DNA from: Leptobrachium leishanense
Taxonomy: Eukaryota > Chordata > Amphibia > Anura > Megophryidae
Direction: 5' to 3'
DNA: 64,000 nt
Assembly (NCBI GenBank): GCA_009667805.1
Contig: CM019067.1
Coordinates: 241,649,721 to 241,713,720, forward strand
Shown: positions 33,836-45,540 of the stretch, in pieces
How positions within the stretch are numbered: position 1 is the first letter of the stretch
Layout: every line of letters begins with the position of its first letter
Made by a program: the position numbers and the translations under genes
Notes under the pieces: model-generated
Told to the model about the DNA's origin: nothing
What the model saw: the letters and a program-made list of their open reading frames with translations, nothing else
Database searches by the model: none

Positions 33836-34508
33836 CATTCTCTGCGCGCAGTGTCCAGCGTTATCGCACGAAAAATTAATGTGATATTCGGATCCGAACA
33901 CATTTTCTCATCCGTCAAAATATAACGTTAGTAAAAAAAACGCGCAAAACGAAATGTAATACGCACGCAGTAACGTTGCGCATGTAAATCGGTGCGTGGA
34001 CTGTTTTTTTTCCGCGGGATTTAGCCAATCAGAATTAAGAACCTTAATTGACATCAATTCACCTTAATTGACTCACTAACATTTTGCACCTGTCAAAATA
34101 AATCTGAGTATACATGCTGCAGAAATAAAAAAAAATATGCACTAATTCACAAATTTTTTTTGGGTATGTGTAGAATGTGTAACTATACTGTGCTGGTGTA
34201 TTTGGTTTGGGCCAGAACGTTCAGATTTGCAGTTAACACCAAGTTTTCAAAGACGTTAAAATTATGCGCACAAACGTCGTTCGTAGGAAGTTGCGCATCT
34301 ATTGAAATACCATCCGCTTAACGCATTTGTGCTCACAATGTTAAGTATAGGACGCGCTCAGTTCATCCCGCTTGCGCAAGTCCATCCGCGTCAAACGATA
34401 ACGCACATCGTTTGCGCGAACGTTGAAATACGACGTTCTGCGCAAATGGTTTTGTCCTTGCGCATTTGCGTGCGCGCAAAACCGGAGCGCGAGGAATGTA
34501 ATATGGCC
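33836..34508. mobile_element. MITE, GGCCATATTACATTC family (673 bp), 5-bp duplication
   Basis: Perfect 15-bp inverted ends GGCCATATTACATTC and GAATGTAATATGGCC with exact TGTAG on both sides (33831-33835 and 34509-34513). Both subterminal regions are rich in TTGCGC/GCGCAA and AACGTT motifs, shared with 49122-49810. Confidence 0.8.
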
Positions 34509-34513
34509 TGTAG

Positions 34514-35067
34514 TGTCCACTTGTTAAAATACAGAGCTCGATAAATGGTATATATACTGTACATACTGTGTATAAATGCAGTAGTCATAGAAAACATATA
34601 CTCTACTTCGTGAATATGTAACTATTTAGTGTTACAGGAAATATTCCTTAGGAATATGATTTGCACAGTCTAAACCCATAATCCTCTTATTGATACATCA
34701 CATGGCAGAGCATTGCAGAGTGAGATAGAACATTTAATTTAACGCTATAATTTGTATCTGCCTTAATCAGAGGAAGATTAAAAGCATTAGACTAATTAGA
34801 TTCTCATTGTTTAAACAGCTGATCAGAGCCAGTTCTGCTGCCAAAACAAGAAGACGAATATTAGGGTGTGTGATGTTTATTCTTTTTTTTCTTTGTTTCT
34901 CTAGATGCAAAATCAAATGCTAAATCTCCAGGATAAGAGTGGATGTTTTGCACAATTGTTATAGGATTTTAGAGGGTGTGAGGAGTACTAAGGGGGCGTA
35001 TTTGGTAACTCGGTGCTTAAATATCAACCTTGTGGATGGAATAAAGTTTACCAATACGGTGGAGAAC
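34514..35067. other. No recognisable gene
   Basis: AT-rich sequence before the L1-like insertion; nothing supported. Confidence 0.4.
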
Positions 35068-35185
35068 AAAGAGTTGTAAGGGCGCCTGGCTCCTCTGACG
35101 CATAATCCTCTGTTTCCACTGGGATTGACTCCTACTTTCCTCGACGGGATTTTGCCAAGCACATACATCCCGATAGCGGCGGTGG

Positions 35186-35962
35186 TTGAGGGAAATGTTT
35201 TTACTGCCTTTGGAGCGATTGGTGGCCCCTGACGTTGCCAACAAGCTTATCATGAAATTCCAATACACCCAATTGTGCCACTTTATACGGTCCACAGCGT
35301 GGTTAACGGAGACGTTGCCTCCCCTTGCACCTTTTGAGACCTTCTGCACTGATAAGACTCGCTATGGTCATTATTGTCACTAATATATATTCATACATTA
35401 CGAGGGGGGCTTATAAGGTTGATTCTCCGCTGTTACGTAAGTGGGAAAGGGATTTGGAGATGGAAATTTTTACTGAAGATTGGTCCAGTGCTTTTGAACT
35501 CCCTTATTTTGCTTCTCGGAACCAGGCGATCCGTGAATCAAATTGTTTTTGAGATGGTATCTCACGCCATCGGTTCTCCATGCTATGAACCGGGCACTGC
35601 CAGATGTGTGTTGGAGGTGTATGGCGGCCAGAGGTGACTATATCCACATATGGTGGACGTGCTCTAAAATTGCTTGTTTTTGGTCTGACATTGCGCAACG
35701 ATTAAATGTACTGGTGGGTACAGAGGTGGAATTCACCCCCTCTGTATACTTGTTAAATATTATGCCTTTTTCGATGTCCTCGTTCCGGAATTCCCTCCTA
35801 GCAATTTTGTTATCGGCAGCGAGAGCACTGATACCTGTATTCTGGAAAAGGGATTGCCCACCTACAGTGCGAGACTGGGTACTGAGGGTGGAGGGGATTA
35901 GGAATATGGAAGAAGCGCACTATAATAGCCTGGACAAGTATGACCAATTCTATGCGATATGA
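35186..35962 (+). pseudogene. L1-like ORF2 C-terminal region, frameshifted
   Basis: The clearest part is 35543-35962: RWYLTPSVLHAM, then CWRC ... HIWWTCSKIACFWSDI, then LLAILLSAARALIPVFWK and a tail ending DKYDQFYAI. The Cys-x2-Cys ... His-x4-Cys pattern and the WxxCP-like IWWTCSK motif are those of the ORF2p C-terminus after the reverse transcriptase in L1/Tx1-type LINEs. An upstream piece, KWERDLEMEIFTEDW, lies in the frame 35325-35552; the frames join with a shift near 35550. The polymerase domain itself is absent through 5' truncation. Confidence 0.8.
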
Positions 35963-35993
35963 CGGCCATGGTCATCTCACCTCCGCTCACTTA

Positions 35994-36195
35994 CAGGGTT
36001 ATTCAGAGAGCGTGAAAAGCAGGAGAATGACTGGAGAATAACTGGAGAATGAAAAATTGTAGGTCAAAATAGCCGATTTGGAAAGTCAGATGAAAGGGAG
36101 AATTTTTCTGGTTTGGCTATTATGACCTAGAATTTTTCATTCGCCAGTTATTCTCCAGTCATTCTCCTGCTTTTCACGCTCTCTGAATAACCCTG
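35994..36195. mobile_element. Harbinger-like MITE, CAGGGTTATTC family, intact palindrome (202 bp)
   Basis: Exact TTA duplications (35991-35993 and 36196-36198) and inverted arms perfect over about 50 bp from CAGGGTTATTCAGAGAGCG inward. This is the best copy of the family in the window and the model for the copy split at 45818-46635. Confidence 0.9.
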
Positions 36196-36501
36196 TTAAT
36201 GTAGACGACTTGAATTTGGATGAGGAGACTCCGGGTTCTTTGGAGGGTCAAGCTGCTGTTCCTGTATAAATGGGTGTTCCAGATTCGCCATGGTTATATT
36301 CAGAAATTACTGTACGATATTTTGGTTATGCACACACTGCCATACTTTGCTGATCACTGTTTATTAGTGTTAGTTTTAGTTGTTTTACTTTTCTTTAATT
36401 ACTGTATTACAGAAAACTGGCATTTTCTTTGACCAATGAGACATGCTGACTACTGATTGTATTTCCTGAAAAATTTTCATTTTTGCCTTTTCTATGTCAT
36501 G

Positions 36502-37583
36502 TACTGTATATACTCGGGTATAAGCCGAGTTTTTTGACTCCGATTTTGAGTCAAAGAAACACGATTCGGCTTGTACCCGAGTCAAGGAGAGCAGCAATCG
36601 GCAAAATGTTGAAGGGGATGCGGCTGCGTGCAGGCGCAGCCGGTCACGTGGTCCGGCTAATCAGGTGGTACTGAGTCTCTGTATCACCTGACTGGCCGGA
36701 CCGCATGACCTGCGCACGCACGCAGCCGCATCCCCTTCAACACGGACGGACTCGCGCTGTTCAGGACCGGGCAGGCACTCCCGCTGCCCGGCATCTGGGC
36801 CCCCTCAATCCCTGCTGGATCCGGAGCTGGGGCAAGTATCCATGTGAGAGCTGGCTGCCGCTGGGGCAATATCCAGGTGAGAGCTGGGGCAAATCCATGA
36901 GCTGGGGGCAAATCCATGTGTGAGCTGGGGCATATCCATGAGCTGGGGCATATCCATGAGCTGGGGCAAATCCATGTGTGAGCTGGGGCATATCCATGTG
37001 TGAGCTGGGGCATATCCATGAGCTGGGGCAAATCCATGAGCTGGGGCATATCCATGTGTGAGCTGGGGCATATCCATGAGCTGGGGCATATCCATGAGCT
37101 GGGGCAAATCCATGAGCTGGGGCATATCCATGTGTGAGCTGGGGCATATCCATGAGCTGGGGCAAATCCATGAGCTGGGGCAAATCCATGAGCTGGGGCA
37201 TATCCATGTGTGAGCTGGGGCATATCCATGAGCTGGGGCAAATCCATGAGCTGGGGCATATCCATGTGTGAGCTGGGGCATATCCATGAGCTGGGGCAAA
37301 TCCATGAGCTTCGGCAAATCCATGAGCTGGGGCATATCCATGTGTGAGCTGGGGCATATCCATGAGCTGGGGCAAATCCATGAGCTGGGGCATATCCATG
37401 AGCTGGGGCATATCCATGTGTGAGCTGGGGCATATCCATGTGTGAGCTGGGGCAATATCCATGTGAGATAGGCTTTTCCCACTTAGGCTTATACGCGAGT
37501 CAATAAGTTTTCACAGTTTTTTTGGGAAAAAGTAGGGGGGTCGGCTTATACACGGGTCGGCTTATACCCGAGTATATACGGTA
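36502..37583. mobile_element. MITE with TATACTCGGGTATAAGCCGA ends and internal minisatellite
   Basis: Left TACTGTATATACTCGGG... and right ...CCCGAGTATATACGGTA form inverted repeats of about 27 bp; TA on each side may be the duplication, as in Tc1/mariner-type MITEs. A second inverted pair (GGATGCGGCTGCGTG with its complement) lies at 36615-36735. Most of the rest is the minisatellite 36885-37462. Confidence 0.7.
36885..37462. repeat. Minisatellite of 18- and 22-bp units
   Basis: Around 30 units of three kinds: CATATCCATGAGCTGGGG and CAAATCCATGAGCTGGGG (18 bp) and CATATCCATGTGTGAGCTGGGG (22 bp). None of the units contains a minus-strand stop in any frame, so three long overlapping frames exist there (36684-37482), translating to repeats such as MDMPQLTHGYAPAHG. 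I regard these as artefacts of the repeat. Confidence 0.95.
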
Positions 37584-37636
37584 TATTGTTTAATGCCAAT
37601 AAATATATTTTAGACAAAAAAAAAGAGTTGTGAGGG

Positions 37637-38440
37637 AGTGTCACGGCTTCTCAGCGATACCAGCAGATCATAATGTCAAGCATCTGCATAATCCCTGAAC
37701 TCTGACAGATCACAATTTAAAACATAACCCTAATACCACAGTGAACAGAAGGCCGTTATCTGCTGCCTCCTCACTCCATAGGTTGAAAGACACCGAGAGC
37801 AAATTGTTCTTTGATGTCCTTCTACCAAAACTGTGAGAGTGTGTACATGCAATCTCCCACGGAGCCCCATGGACTCCAGGAGAGAGGTGAGGATATCTGT
37901 TGGATTTCATTATTGGCCTACAAGTATAATCCAGCTGTCATTAACTGGATGTGACCCATCACCGAGATGTCTAGAAAAGTATAGAACCATAACCTAGAAA
38001 TTAGCCTAGCCAGTTAGCCTAGAAATCTAAGACTAGTCAGGAACAGCCAGAGGATTGGAGATTAGAGGTACTTGATATTGATTATAGATGAGCCGAGGTG
38101 TAGGACTGGCGAATTCAGAGTAGTCAGGAACAGATATTATGGTCAATTACTGGAGATAACGAATAAGGTCAAATAACAAGCTGGGTTTGGTACACAAGGA
38201 AAACATAAAATAGCAAAACACGCAATGAAGAACAATGAAACCTATGACCGGACACTAAACATTTTGATCTGAGAGTTTTTATAGGAATAGTACAGCATTG
38301 GTTTGTTGGCATCACTTTTGTGTACCAAAACACGTGCGAAAGATGTGGAACATATAACACCAGACGCAAGGAACCCTGCAAAAAATTATGCCAAATAGTG
38401 TTTTGCCTCCCCATCCACCCAGGGCAGGTCCCTAATTTCA
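37637..38440. other. Unassigned, possibly part of an LTR
   Basis: Starts with TGTCACGG after the L1 target duplication and contains AAGACTAGTCAGGAAC-like sequence repeated at 38030 and 38115. No second end or target duplication was found, so I leave it unnamed. Confidence 0.3.
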
Positions 38441-38760
38441 GGTCTCCTTTCCAGCTGTCTCCACTTCTCTCTCTAATTACTCTCACTAAGCCCAGGCTTC
38501 TGGTTCTTCCAATGCTGCCCTGATGACCATCATCACATTCCCTTTGCTCCTATTTGTTTCACCTACCCCAATCCTTTAGATTGTAAACTCACGGGACGTC
38601 TGACTGAGCACTTGGTTAAGTGCTGTACTACATGGACAGTTATCCTACGGACAGGGTCATCAGGGTCATCATGTATCATGTACGTCTCCTGTTTATGATC
38701 CCCAATTGTAAAGCGCTGCGTAATATGCTGGCGCTGTATAAATGCCTGTAACTGAATCTC
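38441..38760 (+). mobile_element. L2-type LINE 3'-end fragment
   Basis: Contains CTTTAGATTGTAAACTC and, near the end, GTAAAGCGCTGCGTAATATG and GGCGCTGTATAAATG followed by CCTGTAAC. These match the 3' UTR blocks seen at 25785-25830 (reverse) and 53331-53412 plus 59568-59645. Confidence 0.6.
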
Positions 38761-39599
38761 GTATACATTGGTCACAGAGTACACTCTGGAAAGCAAAACG
38801 ACAAAACATGAGAGTCAAGAGGTAGGACTTGTAAACCCAAACTGCTCATAAAGGAGCCAGCAGTAAGTAAGGAACTGCTAGAATGCCACATCTCGTGATT
38901 CATTTTCATGCTAGCGGTTCCCTAATATAATATATAATCCACTTATGTGTGTATCTTTATTACAAAGCACGTATCCAGTTGTGTCTATTTGTGTACAATT
39001 AGTAGATTTTACTTCATAGCAACATGGTCGTCGCTACATGTGGTTGACCATGTCTGGTCACATATTGTCACGAGAAAAATAAATTTTGGTTCCGGTGTTC
39101 GTATCAGTTGTTAAATCTGCATTACCGCATATCAGCCCAGTCGTCTCGCTGAGACTAGCACAGGATGTGGCGTGTGCTCTGACGCACCAGTGCTTACAGT
39201 AACATGAAATTCATGCCCGATCTGATTAGAAATTTAGTTGGTGTATCTCAAAATCAAAAATGCTCTAGTTCGCTCGGTTGCTATTTATTGAAATGTGTCA
39301 GCTTTAGGAAAATAGGCTTTTGCTAAGTGGATACAATCAGCATCTCTAAATTTAAAATGTGTATGTGCGAGTTTTATCACAGAGGTGTTATGGAAGGATG
39401 TTTTCCTTAGTCAAAAGCTTTATTAAATTCAATGTGAACGAATTCCAGGATAATATTCTCAGTTTTGTGTGTATACTCAGCTGAAGATGATGCGCTTGGT
39501 AATGCTGGCTAATAATAAAGTCATGAATGGAAAGGCAACGCTATAAATTCTTCATTAATGCGGTTATACAAGGTATTGGTATTGGAATTTATCCCCCTT
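38761..39599. other. No recognisable gene
   Basis: Nothing that I can support. Confidence 0.35.
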
Positions 39600-40440
39600 C
39601 ACTCCCCTCCGACATTGCACGAGTGAAGACATGGCACTTAAAGGGACATGCCTGCTTTGTCAGTACGCCTTTAACAGCGTGCTATACTTTTTGAATGATC
39701 TAGTAGTCTCATTCAGCAGTCATAAAATGCTAGTGAATATGATATTTTTTCATATTTACCTGCTTTCCATTCTTGGCATTTTCTTCGCCCACCTCAGGAG
39801 ACACAATGATCTAACCAATCAGCGTGTGTTCCGTGGAATACATAAAAAAATGCACTGAGCATGTGCGACTGAGTTGGGGAGGGCGGGGCTGAGTGCCATG
39901 CCAATCTGTAACTCTTTCACCCCAGCTACTACAGAGAAAGGGACGGACAGAAGGGAGAAACACAGGGAGAAAAAGAGACAGCAGAGTGAGTGACCGTGTG
40001 AGGGAGTTTGCGTCAGACAGGGAGTATGTAAACCATGAAAGGGGCAAGTGAGCGTGTCATTGGGGTTTGAGACTGTGTGAGTGAGAGTGTGAGTGAGCAT
40101 GAGTGAGTTGCTTTCACTGATGCAGAGATGCTAACATTCAGTTCCTCATTTTCCACAGTCTGAGGTCCTCAGCGTGCACAAGGTTTCATGTGCACAGCTT
40201 GTGCTTGTTCATGTGAAGCTTTGATGGGTGGAGTAGTGGGCGAGGAGGAGGCGGGGAATATACAGGTAGTGAGGGTGAGGAATGTGGAAGAGAACAACAT
40301 GAAATGACCATTTAAAGCAAGAAAATAAAAATTTTTTTACAAATTTTAAAACTTTTATTGATTTATTCCAGTTTGTCTACAGGTATAAAAGTGTTTGCCA
40401 ATTCAAAAATTTTTTTCAAGACATGCATTTAAGCAGTGGA
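39600..40440. repeat. Dispersed repeat, copy 1
   Basis: The part 40065-40430 is closely related to 47905-48225 in the same orientation (GAGTGAGTTGCTTTCAC, CAGTTCCTC, GGAGGAGGCGGGGAATATACAGG, AAAACTTTTATTGATT). Copy 1 extends further left with a short AAAGGGACAT motif at 39640. The family is unknown. Confidence 0.5.
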
Positions 40441-41484
40441 CAGCCATTGGCTACTATCAGCACTGCTGAGGATAAAATACCAGTGACTGAGCAGTTATTG
40501 ATAATAGTTACTAATATTATTGGGGGCCAGTTTAAAAAGTTAGACAGGATGGGGGTTATTGCAGTCCTCTCCGTCACCTACACATGCGCTATACAGGCAG
40601 TGGTCCCTAACCCTGGTCTTAAGTAGGGGGATATCAATACTACCGATAATTGTGCCCGATATTGAGGATTTTTCAGGTTATCGTTATCTGCTGCTACACA
40701 GGGCCGGTGCAAGCATTTTTGTCTACTCAGGCGAAGGTGCGTTTTGGTGCCCCCCCCCATCCCTACCATGCCATGTCAATCAGCATTGAGATGCATAATA
40801 ATCTCTAAAACATACCAAGAAAATAAGTTGTCATTTGCGCTCACCCCCAGGCATGTACTGGCCATAGGGACTACAGGGAGATTCCCGGTGGGCCGATGGC
40901 TCTGTGGGCCAGTGTGAATGCTGGTTCACCGCGTGGCTCGCACTGCCCTTAATGGGTGAGGTGAGAACTTCCTCACTGCAAAGCAGACGCAGTCTCATAT
41001 TGCGGCCACCGTGCCGGTGAGACCCTCTGCGCATCCGCCTCACCTTAAGGCATGGTGCACACTTGACCTCAGTGCCACTGCGGTGCTTTACCCAATCGCT
41101 CTGCAGCAACTCCAGTATCTGTAGAGCGATTGGTTGAGCGATCCAGTTGGATTATATACTATTTTTGTGCGTATTTGCATAATTAAATTGGGCCGGTCTG
41201 GATGACATCCAGGGCTGATTTTCTGTCCCAGTCCAGCCCTGCTCACCCCTGTAGCTCCATGTTGAGCAAAACACAGAGGTTTTGGTTTATTTGAATGGTC
41301 ATTAAAGTGTAAGCTCTTCTGCCACATCACTACACCTCTGGGTCAGGCTAGTCCTTCCTACTGAAACCAAAAGCTGCTTTCTAAGCAACCACATGTCCTC
41401 ATGCGGCTTCTCAGCCATGAGAGAAACTGGTGGGTTTTATTTATACCCTCACCAGGAGCAATTCAGGTTTATAAGATACGTCTA

Positions 41485-41830
41485 CCTTATTGATGTACTT
41501 ATACACACTGCAAATTACAGAGCTCACTTCAATAAACCTTCCAGTAATGTGCAGTGTGTAAAAGCGTATCACAGAGCTCCACAGCAATAACACTCATAGT
41601 AATGTGCAGAGTGTATGAGCGTATCACAGAGCTCCACAGCAATAAAACTCACAGTAATGTGCAGTGTGAATGAGTGTATAACAGAGCTCCACAGCAACAA
41701 AACTCATAGTAATGTGCAGTGTGTATGAGCGTATCACAGAATCCACAGCAATAAAACTCACAGTAATGTGCAGTGTGAATGAGTGTATAACAGAGCTCCA
41801 CAGCAATAAAAAACGGTAATGTACCAATAT
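41485..41830. repeat. Array of the 55-bp satellite unit
   Basis: Six or so units (AGTAATGTGCAGTGTG, TGAGCGTATCACAGAGC, TCCACAGCAATAAAACTCA) in one orientation. Same unit as 2054-2540 and, in shorter form, 20062-20215. Confidence 0.9.
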
Positions 41831-42790
41831 CAGTTTATTCAAACCCCCTGCATATAATTTTACACCCCCAGACCCCGGTACATGATTTTACGCCCCCAGC
41901 ATAGCAATTTACACCCCCAGTAAATCAATTTACAGGCCCCAGACCCAGTATATCAATTTACAGCCCCCAGACCCAGTATATCAATTTACAGCCCCCCGAC
42001 CCAGTATATCAATTTACAGCCCCCCCAGTATATCTATTTACAGCCCCCAGACCCAGTATATCAATAATTTACAGCCCCCCAGTATATCTATTTACAGCCC
42101 CCAGACCCAGTATATCAATAATTTACAGCCCCCCAGTATATCTATTTACAGCCCCCAGACCCAGTATATCCATTTACAGCCCCCAGACCCAGTATATCAA
42201 TTTACAGCCCCCCCAGTATATCTATTTACAGCCCCCAGACCCAGTATATCAATAATTTACAGCCCCCCAGTATATCTATTTACAGCCCCCAGACCCAGTA
42301 TATCTATTTACAGCCCCCAGACCCAGTATATCTATTTACAGCCCCCAGACCCAGTATATCAATAATTTACAGCCCCCAGTATATCTATTTACAGCCCCCA
42401 GACCCAGTATATCCATTTACAGCCCCCAGACCCAGTATATCCATTTACAGCCCCCAGACCCAGTATATCCATTTACAGCCCCCAGACCCAGTATATCCAT
42501 TTACAGCCCCCCCAGTATATCTATTTACAGCCCCCAGTATATCAATAATTTACAGCCCCCCAGTATATCTATTTACAGCCCCCAGAGCCAGTATATCCAT
42601 TTACAGCCCCCAGACCCAGTATATCAATTTACAGCCCCCCCAGTATTATCTATTTACAGCCCCCAGACCCAGTATATCTATTTACAGCCCCCAGTATATT
42701 TACTTACTGCCTCCCACCCCAGTATATCCATTTACAGCCCCCAGACGCAAGTGCAGCATTTTAAAGCCCCCCCAGTATATTAATCTACAC
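41831..42790. repeat. Minisatellite of CAGCCCCCAGACCCAGTATA units
   Basis: About 30 units of 20 to 31 bp, built from CAGTATATC, an A/T part (AATTTACAG, AATAATTTACAG, CATTTACAG, TATTTACAG) and a C-run, with or without AGACC. It directly adjoins the 55-bp array inside the hAT element. Confidence 0.95.
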
Positions 42791-44223
42791 CCCCCTCCCA
42801 TTACTTTATTCACACCTGGTAATAAATCTCCTCTCTGCCTCGGTCCTCCATGTGAAAGCACGCGGGCTGGTGGCTCCTCCTGCAGTTGTTTGCCTGGGCC
42901 TGGGCTATGTGGATCACATGTGGGGGCGGTGCCAAATTACACAGTGTGCCTGCTCGTGTTAAGAACGTGGGATGGGACTGAGACAGGCACACTGCAGCGC
43001 CGCCGGAGTATGACAGTGCATCGCTGGGCCCATCAGGACATCATCGCTGGGCTGTCAGAAAATCTGATTTTTCCGCCCCTCAAACTGGCAGCAGGCCAGG
43101 ACAGTAAGGCGGCCGCCTGTGCCGCCTTACATTAGCGCCGGCCCTGCTGCTACATTGCCAATATACCGATAACCAGGGCTTTTTTCCCCACCAGTACACG
43201 CTGGAACTCAATACCGTCACCTACTGGCAGGGTAGACGCTCCGCTGCTGAGTTGCAGAGGACGGCTGCAGCCCAGCTGTGAAGTTCCGTGACTCGGTGCC
43301 CGTCTGGCACTAATTGCGGACTTCTCCCACAGGAGGCCGACATCTTGGAGCTCGACTGCCTGCAGGACCAAGCCCTGTCCACTGACCTCAACGGGCATGG
43401 CCGTGATGATGTCAGAAATGGGACTCTTCCCTCCGGCGAGGAATTCCATATGGGGGAGATACAGGGGGTCATTTGGAAAAAAAACACTTTACACATTGTA
43501 AATTATTGAAAAAAATCATATTTTATTGCATTTTTTTTTATAATATACAGACAGGTCATGACGTATACATATAATAATGACATATTATGAATCTGCCGAG
43601 TCTGACGGAAAGAACGATATATAATATGTCTGGGTCCTATACTAAAATAAGCCTTCAAAACACGTTTAAACATGATGAGCAAAACCGGTAAAAATGACCT
43701 CAGCACAGAGGTGTGAAAAGCCTCAGCAGCGAAAGGGTTAAACCAGAAATTGAGATTTTTTTTTCAAAAATCTCAACGTACAGAATATCGGCACCTGATA
43801 TCGGTTATCGGCCTGAAAGGTGGCTGATCGGAATCTGTACCGAAAAATGAAATTGGTCTAACAGGCCAGATTTTACCTTGGGTAAATGCAGACTGAATCC
43901 TGCAATTGCTGAGCAGCAAATCATATCACCTGTGCTGTGCTTCAGATGTCTGGAAAATCTGGCCTGTTAGTGGGCCCTGAGGGGTTGGACCACTGATACA
44001 GGTTTTAGCCCAAAAATAAATAGTGTTCATTGTCTGCGCCTCACCCACCCATGGGCATTGGTGTTTTTTGTTCTGCCTGACATTGTAATACTGTACTATT
44101 ATAAGAGTGTGGGGGGGAGGTCATTTTATACTGGGTAGTGAGAGGCTTGGAGATCACTAGCTCCATGCAGGGGTCCATATTTGTGGAGTGAGCAATGGCT
44201 TGTTATAAGCTGTATTATGGAGA

Positions 44224-44979
44224 TGCCAGGTACCGCCATTGTGGCTGAACGTGACATGTGCCAAGTAGGGCCCAGGTAAGAGGAAAAGCCGCTATATGCA
44301 GAGATGCGTGACACAACGATCAGGAAAAGTAAATAAACCACAGTAGACACTGGGGACCTCTGCACGGCTAAATACCAAAGGAGCCCTATACTGATAGAAA
44401 AAGGTTACCTTGTAGCCGTGCAGAGTCCTGGGAAAACACAGACACCTGAAGGAGAATATACTCAACAACTTGCAGGGCAGGACTTCAATATACTAAAGCC
44501 GTGGTCTACAGGGACACACAACATATAATACGATAAGCACAGGACAGCTAGGGATATCCAGAAGAGTGGTCAATAAATAAGCCAGGGGTCAAAACCAAAA
44601 CGTATACCTTGAGCCAAAGCGGGGATATAGCACCAGAGAAAATCCGTCAGCCAGGCCAGAGGGTCAATACCAGGAAGTCAATCAGAAACCTAGAACTCAG
44701 ACAAGGGGGAAACACTGAGATAGAACTAGGATGGAAAACAGGGAGCTCTCAGGAACAAATCTGTGGCTGAAGTGAACCAGGATGCAAGAGCATGGTGATA
44801 TGGGCCCATGGCTTTATATAGGGGAGTAATCAGCCCATATCACCAGCAGAAGCTCAACGAGCCATGAACTTAACCCCTGAGCTGAATGTCAGGGAAAGCA
44901 GCACAGGGAAACACATGGAAACACAGACATAAGGAATACAGAGGGCAGGGAGACAGGGTTGGAACGTGGGAACGTGACA
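44224..44979 (-). mobile_element. Solo LTR (756 bp) with 5-bp target duplication
   Basis: On the minus strand it begins TGTCACGTTCCC (44979) and ends CCTGGCA (44224), flanked by exact GGAGA on both sides (44219-44223 overlapping the first base by read-off; 44980-44984). A TATA box, TATATAAAG (44820-44812), lies about 160 nt in, the same spacing as in the LTR at 11728, so both may belong to one superfamily (Ty3/gypsy is my guess). No internal region remains. Confidence 0.75.
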
Positions 44980-45010
44980 GGAGATAACTGAATCACCACA
45001 CAAAAGATTT

Positions 45011-45540
45011 GGGGCACTATTACAAATTTAATGCTAGCGTTAGCCCTCAGATATGTGAACATTAACGCTAGCTTTAGTGAGTCTACCGCATGACCCGCAT
45101 ATTACATTCCAAATGCTAACGGTTTAAAAAAAACCTTAGCGCATCTGGGATTGGGCTCGCTTCCATGAGCATGCTGTACTTTGTGTTCCCTATACTTAAC
45201 ATGGGGAGAGCAAGAGTAATTAGCGTTAGGATTACAAAGTCCTAACGCTAATTACCGCACCACTGCGGCTAACTGAAAAGTTAACCACAGCTAGAAGCCG
45301 GTGCTAACCGATTTCGCTTCTGGCTGCCGGGAGCAGAGTGACACTGGGGACAAATAGTCCCGGTCTCCCTCCGAGATCACTCTGTGGACCTGCACAATCT
45401 TGCAAGAGCGAGATCGTGTAGGTCATGTGACGCGGTAGCATAAGTCTCCATGGAGTCCTATGGACTCCGTGAGGTGATATTCGCGGAAGCGCATTGGTGA
45501 TATGCTTTCATGGCTGCGTGGGCAAATCAGTTAATGTTAT
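45011..45540. mobile_element. MITE fragment of the TATTAC group
   Basis: Left end GGGGCACTATTACAAATTT then AATGCTAGCGTTAGCC; block 45300-45480 has the shared core (GAGCAGAGTGACACTGGGGAC, AGTCTCC, GGAGTCCTATGGACTCC). The right end is not identifiable. Confidence 0.55.

Larger units (their letters stand above)
35083..37621 (+). mobile_element. 5'-truncated L1/Tx1-like LINE insertion
   Basis: Flanked by a 15-bp target duplication, AAAGAGTTGTAAGGG (35068-35082) and AAAGAGTTGTGAGGG (37622-37636), one difference. It carries the C-terminal part of ORF2, a 3' UTR, an AATAAA signal (37601-37606) and a run of A at the 3' end (37616-37624). Two MITEs (35994-36195 and 36502-37583) were inserted later. 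Removing them leaves about 1.25 kb of LINE sequence. 5' truncation, poly(A) and long direct repeats are marks of target-primed reverse transcription. Confidence 0.85.
40699..43146. mobile_element. hAT-type element, CAGGGCCGG ends, perfect 8-bp duplication
   Basis: Ends CAGGGCCGGTGC and GCGCCGGCCCTG, with CTGCTACA exactly repeated at 40691-40698 and 43147-43154. Its 2448 bp contain two tandem arrays (41485-41830 and 41831-42790) and no recognisable transposase. A G/C-rich stretch near 43100 (GGCGGCCGCC...GCCGCC) lies close to the right end. Confidence 0.85.
40628..43858. mobile_element. TIR element with ATCGGTTATCGG-type ends, middle shell
   Basis: Left GGGGATATCAATACTACCGATAA ... TATCG; right ATATCGGCACCTGATATCGG ... 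CCGAAAAATG. It interrupts the MITE 40598-43995 and is itself interrupted by the hAT element 40699-43146. A further piece from 43168 (CAGGGCTTTTTTCCCC) resembles the left end of the hAT at 19109. A target duplication is not clear. Confidence 0.55.
40598..43995. mobile_element. hAT-type MITE split by a 3.2-kb insertion
   Basis: 40598-40627 (CAGTGGTCCCTAACCCTGG) and 43859-43995 (AACAGGCCAG ... CCTGTTAGTGGGCCCTGA ... CCACTG) are the two parts of the same MITE seen complete at 15415-15585. Flanks share ATACAGG (40591-40597 and 43996-44002), consistent with a slightly eroded 8-bp hAT duplication. Confidence 0.75.

Noticed and set aside
37637..38230. Solo LTR starting TGTCACGG
   Set aside because: No matching end and no target duplication could be found.
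42000..42790. CRISPR-like array
   Set aside because: Units of 20-31 bp without unique spacers; a minisatellite in a eukaryotic context.
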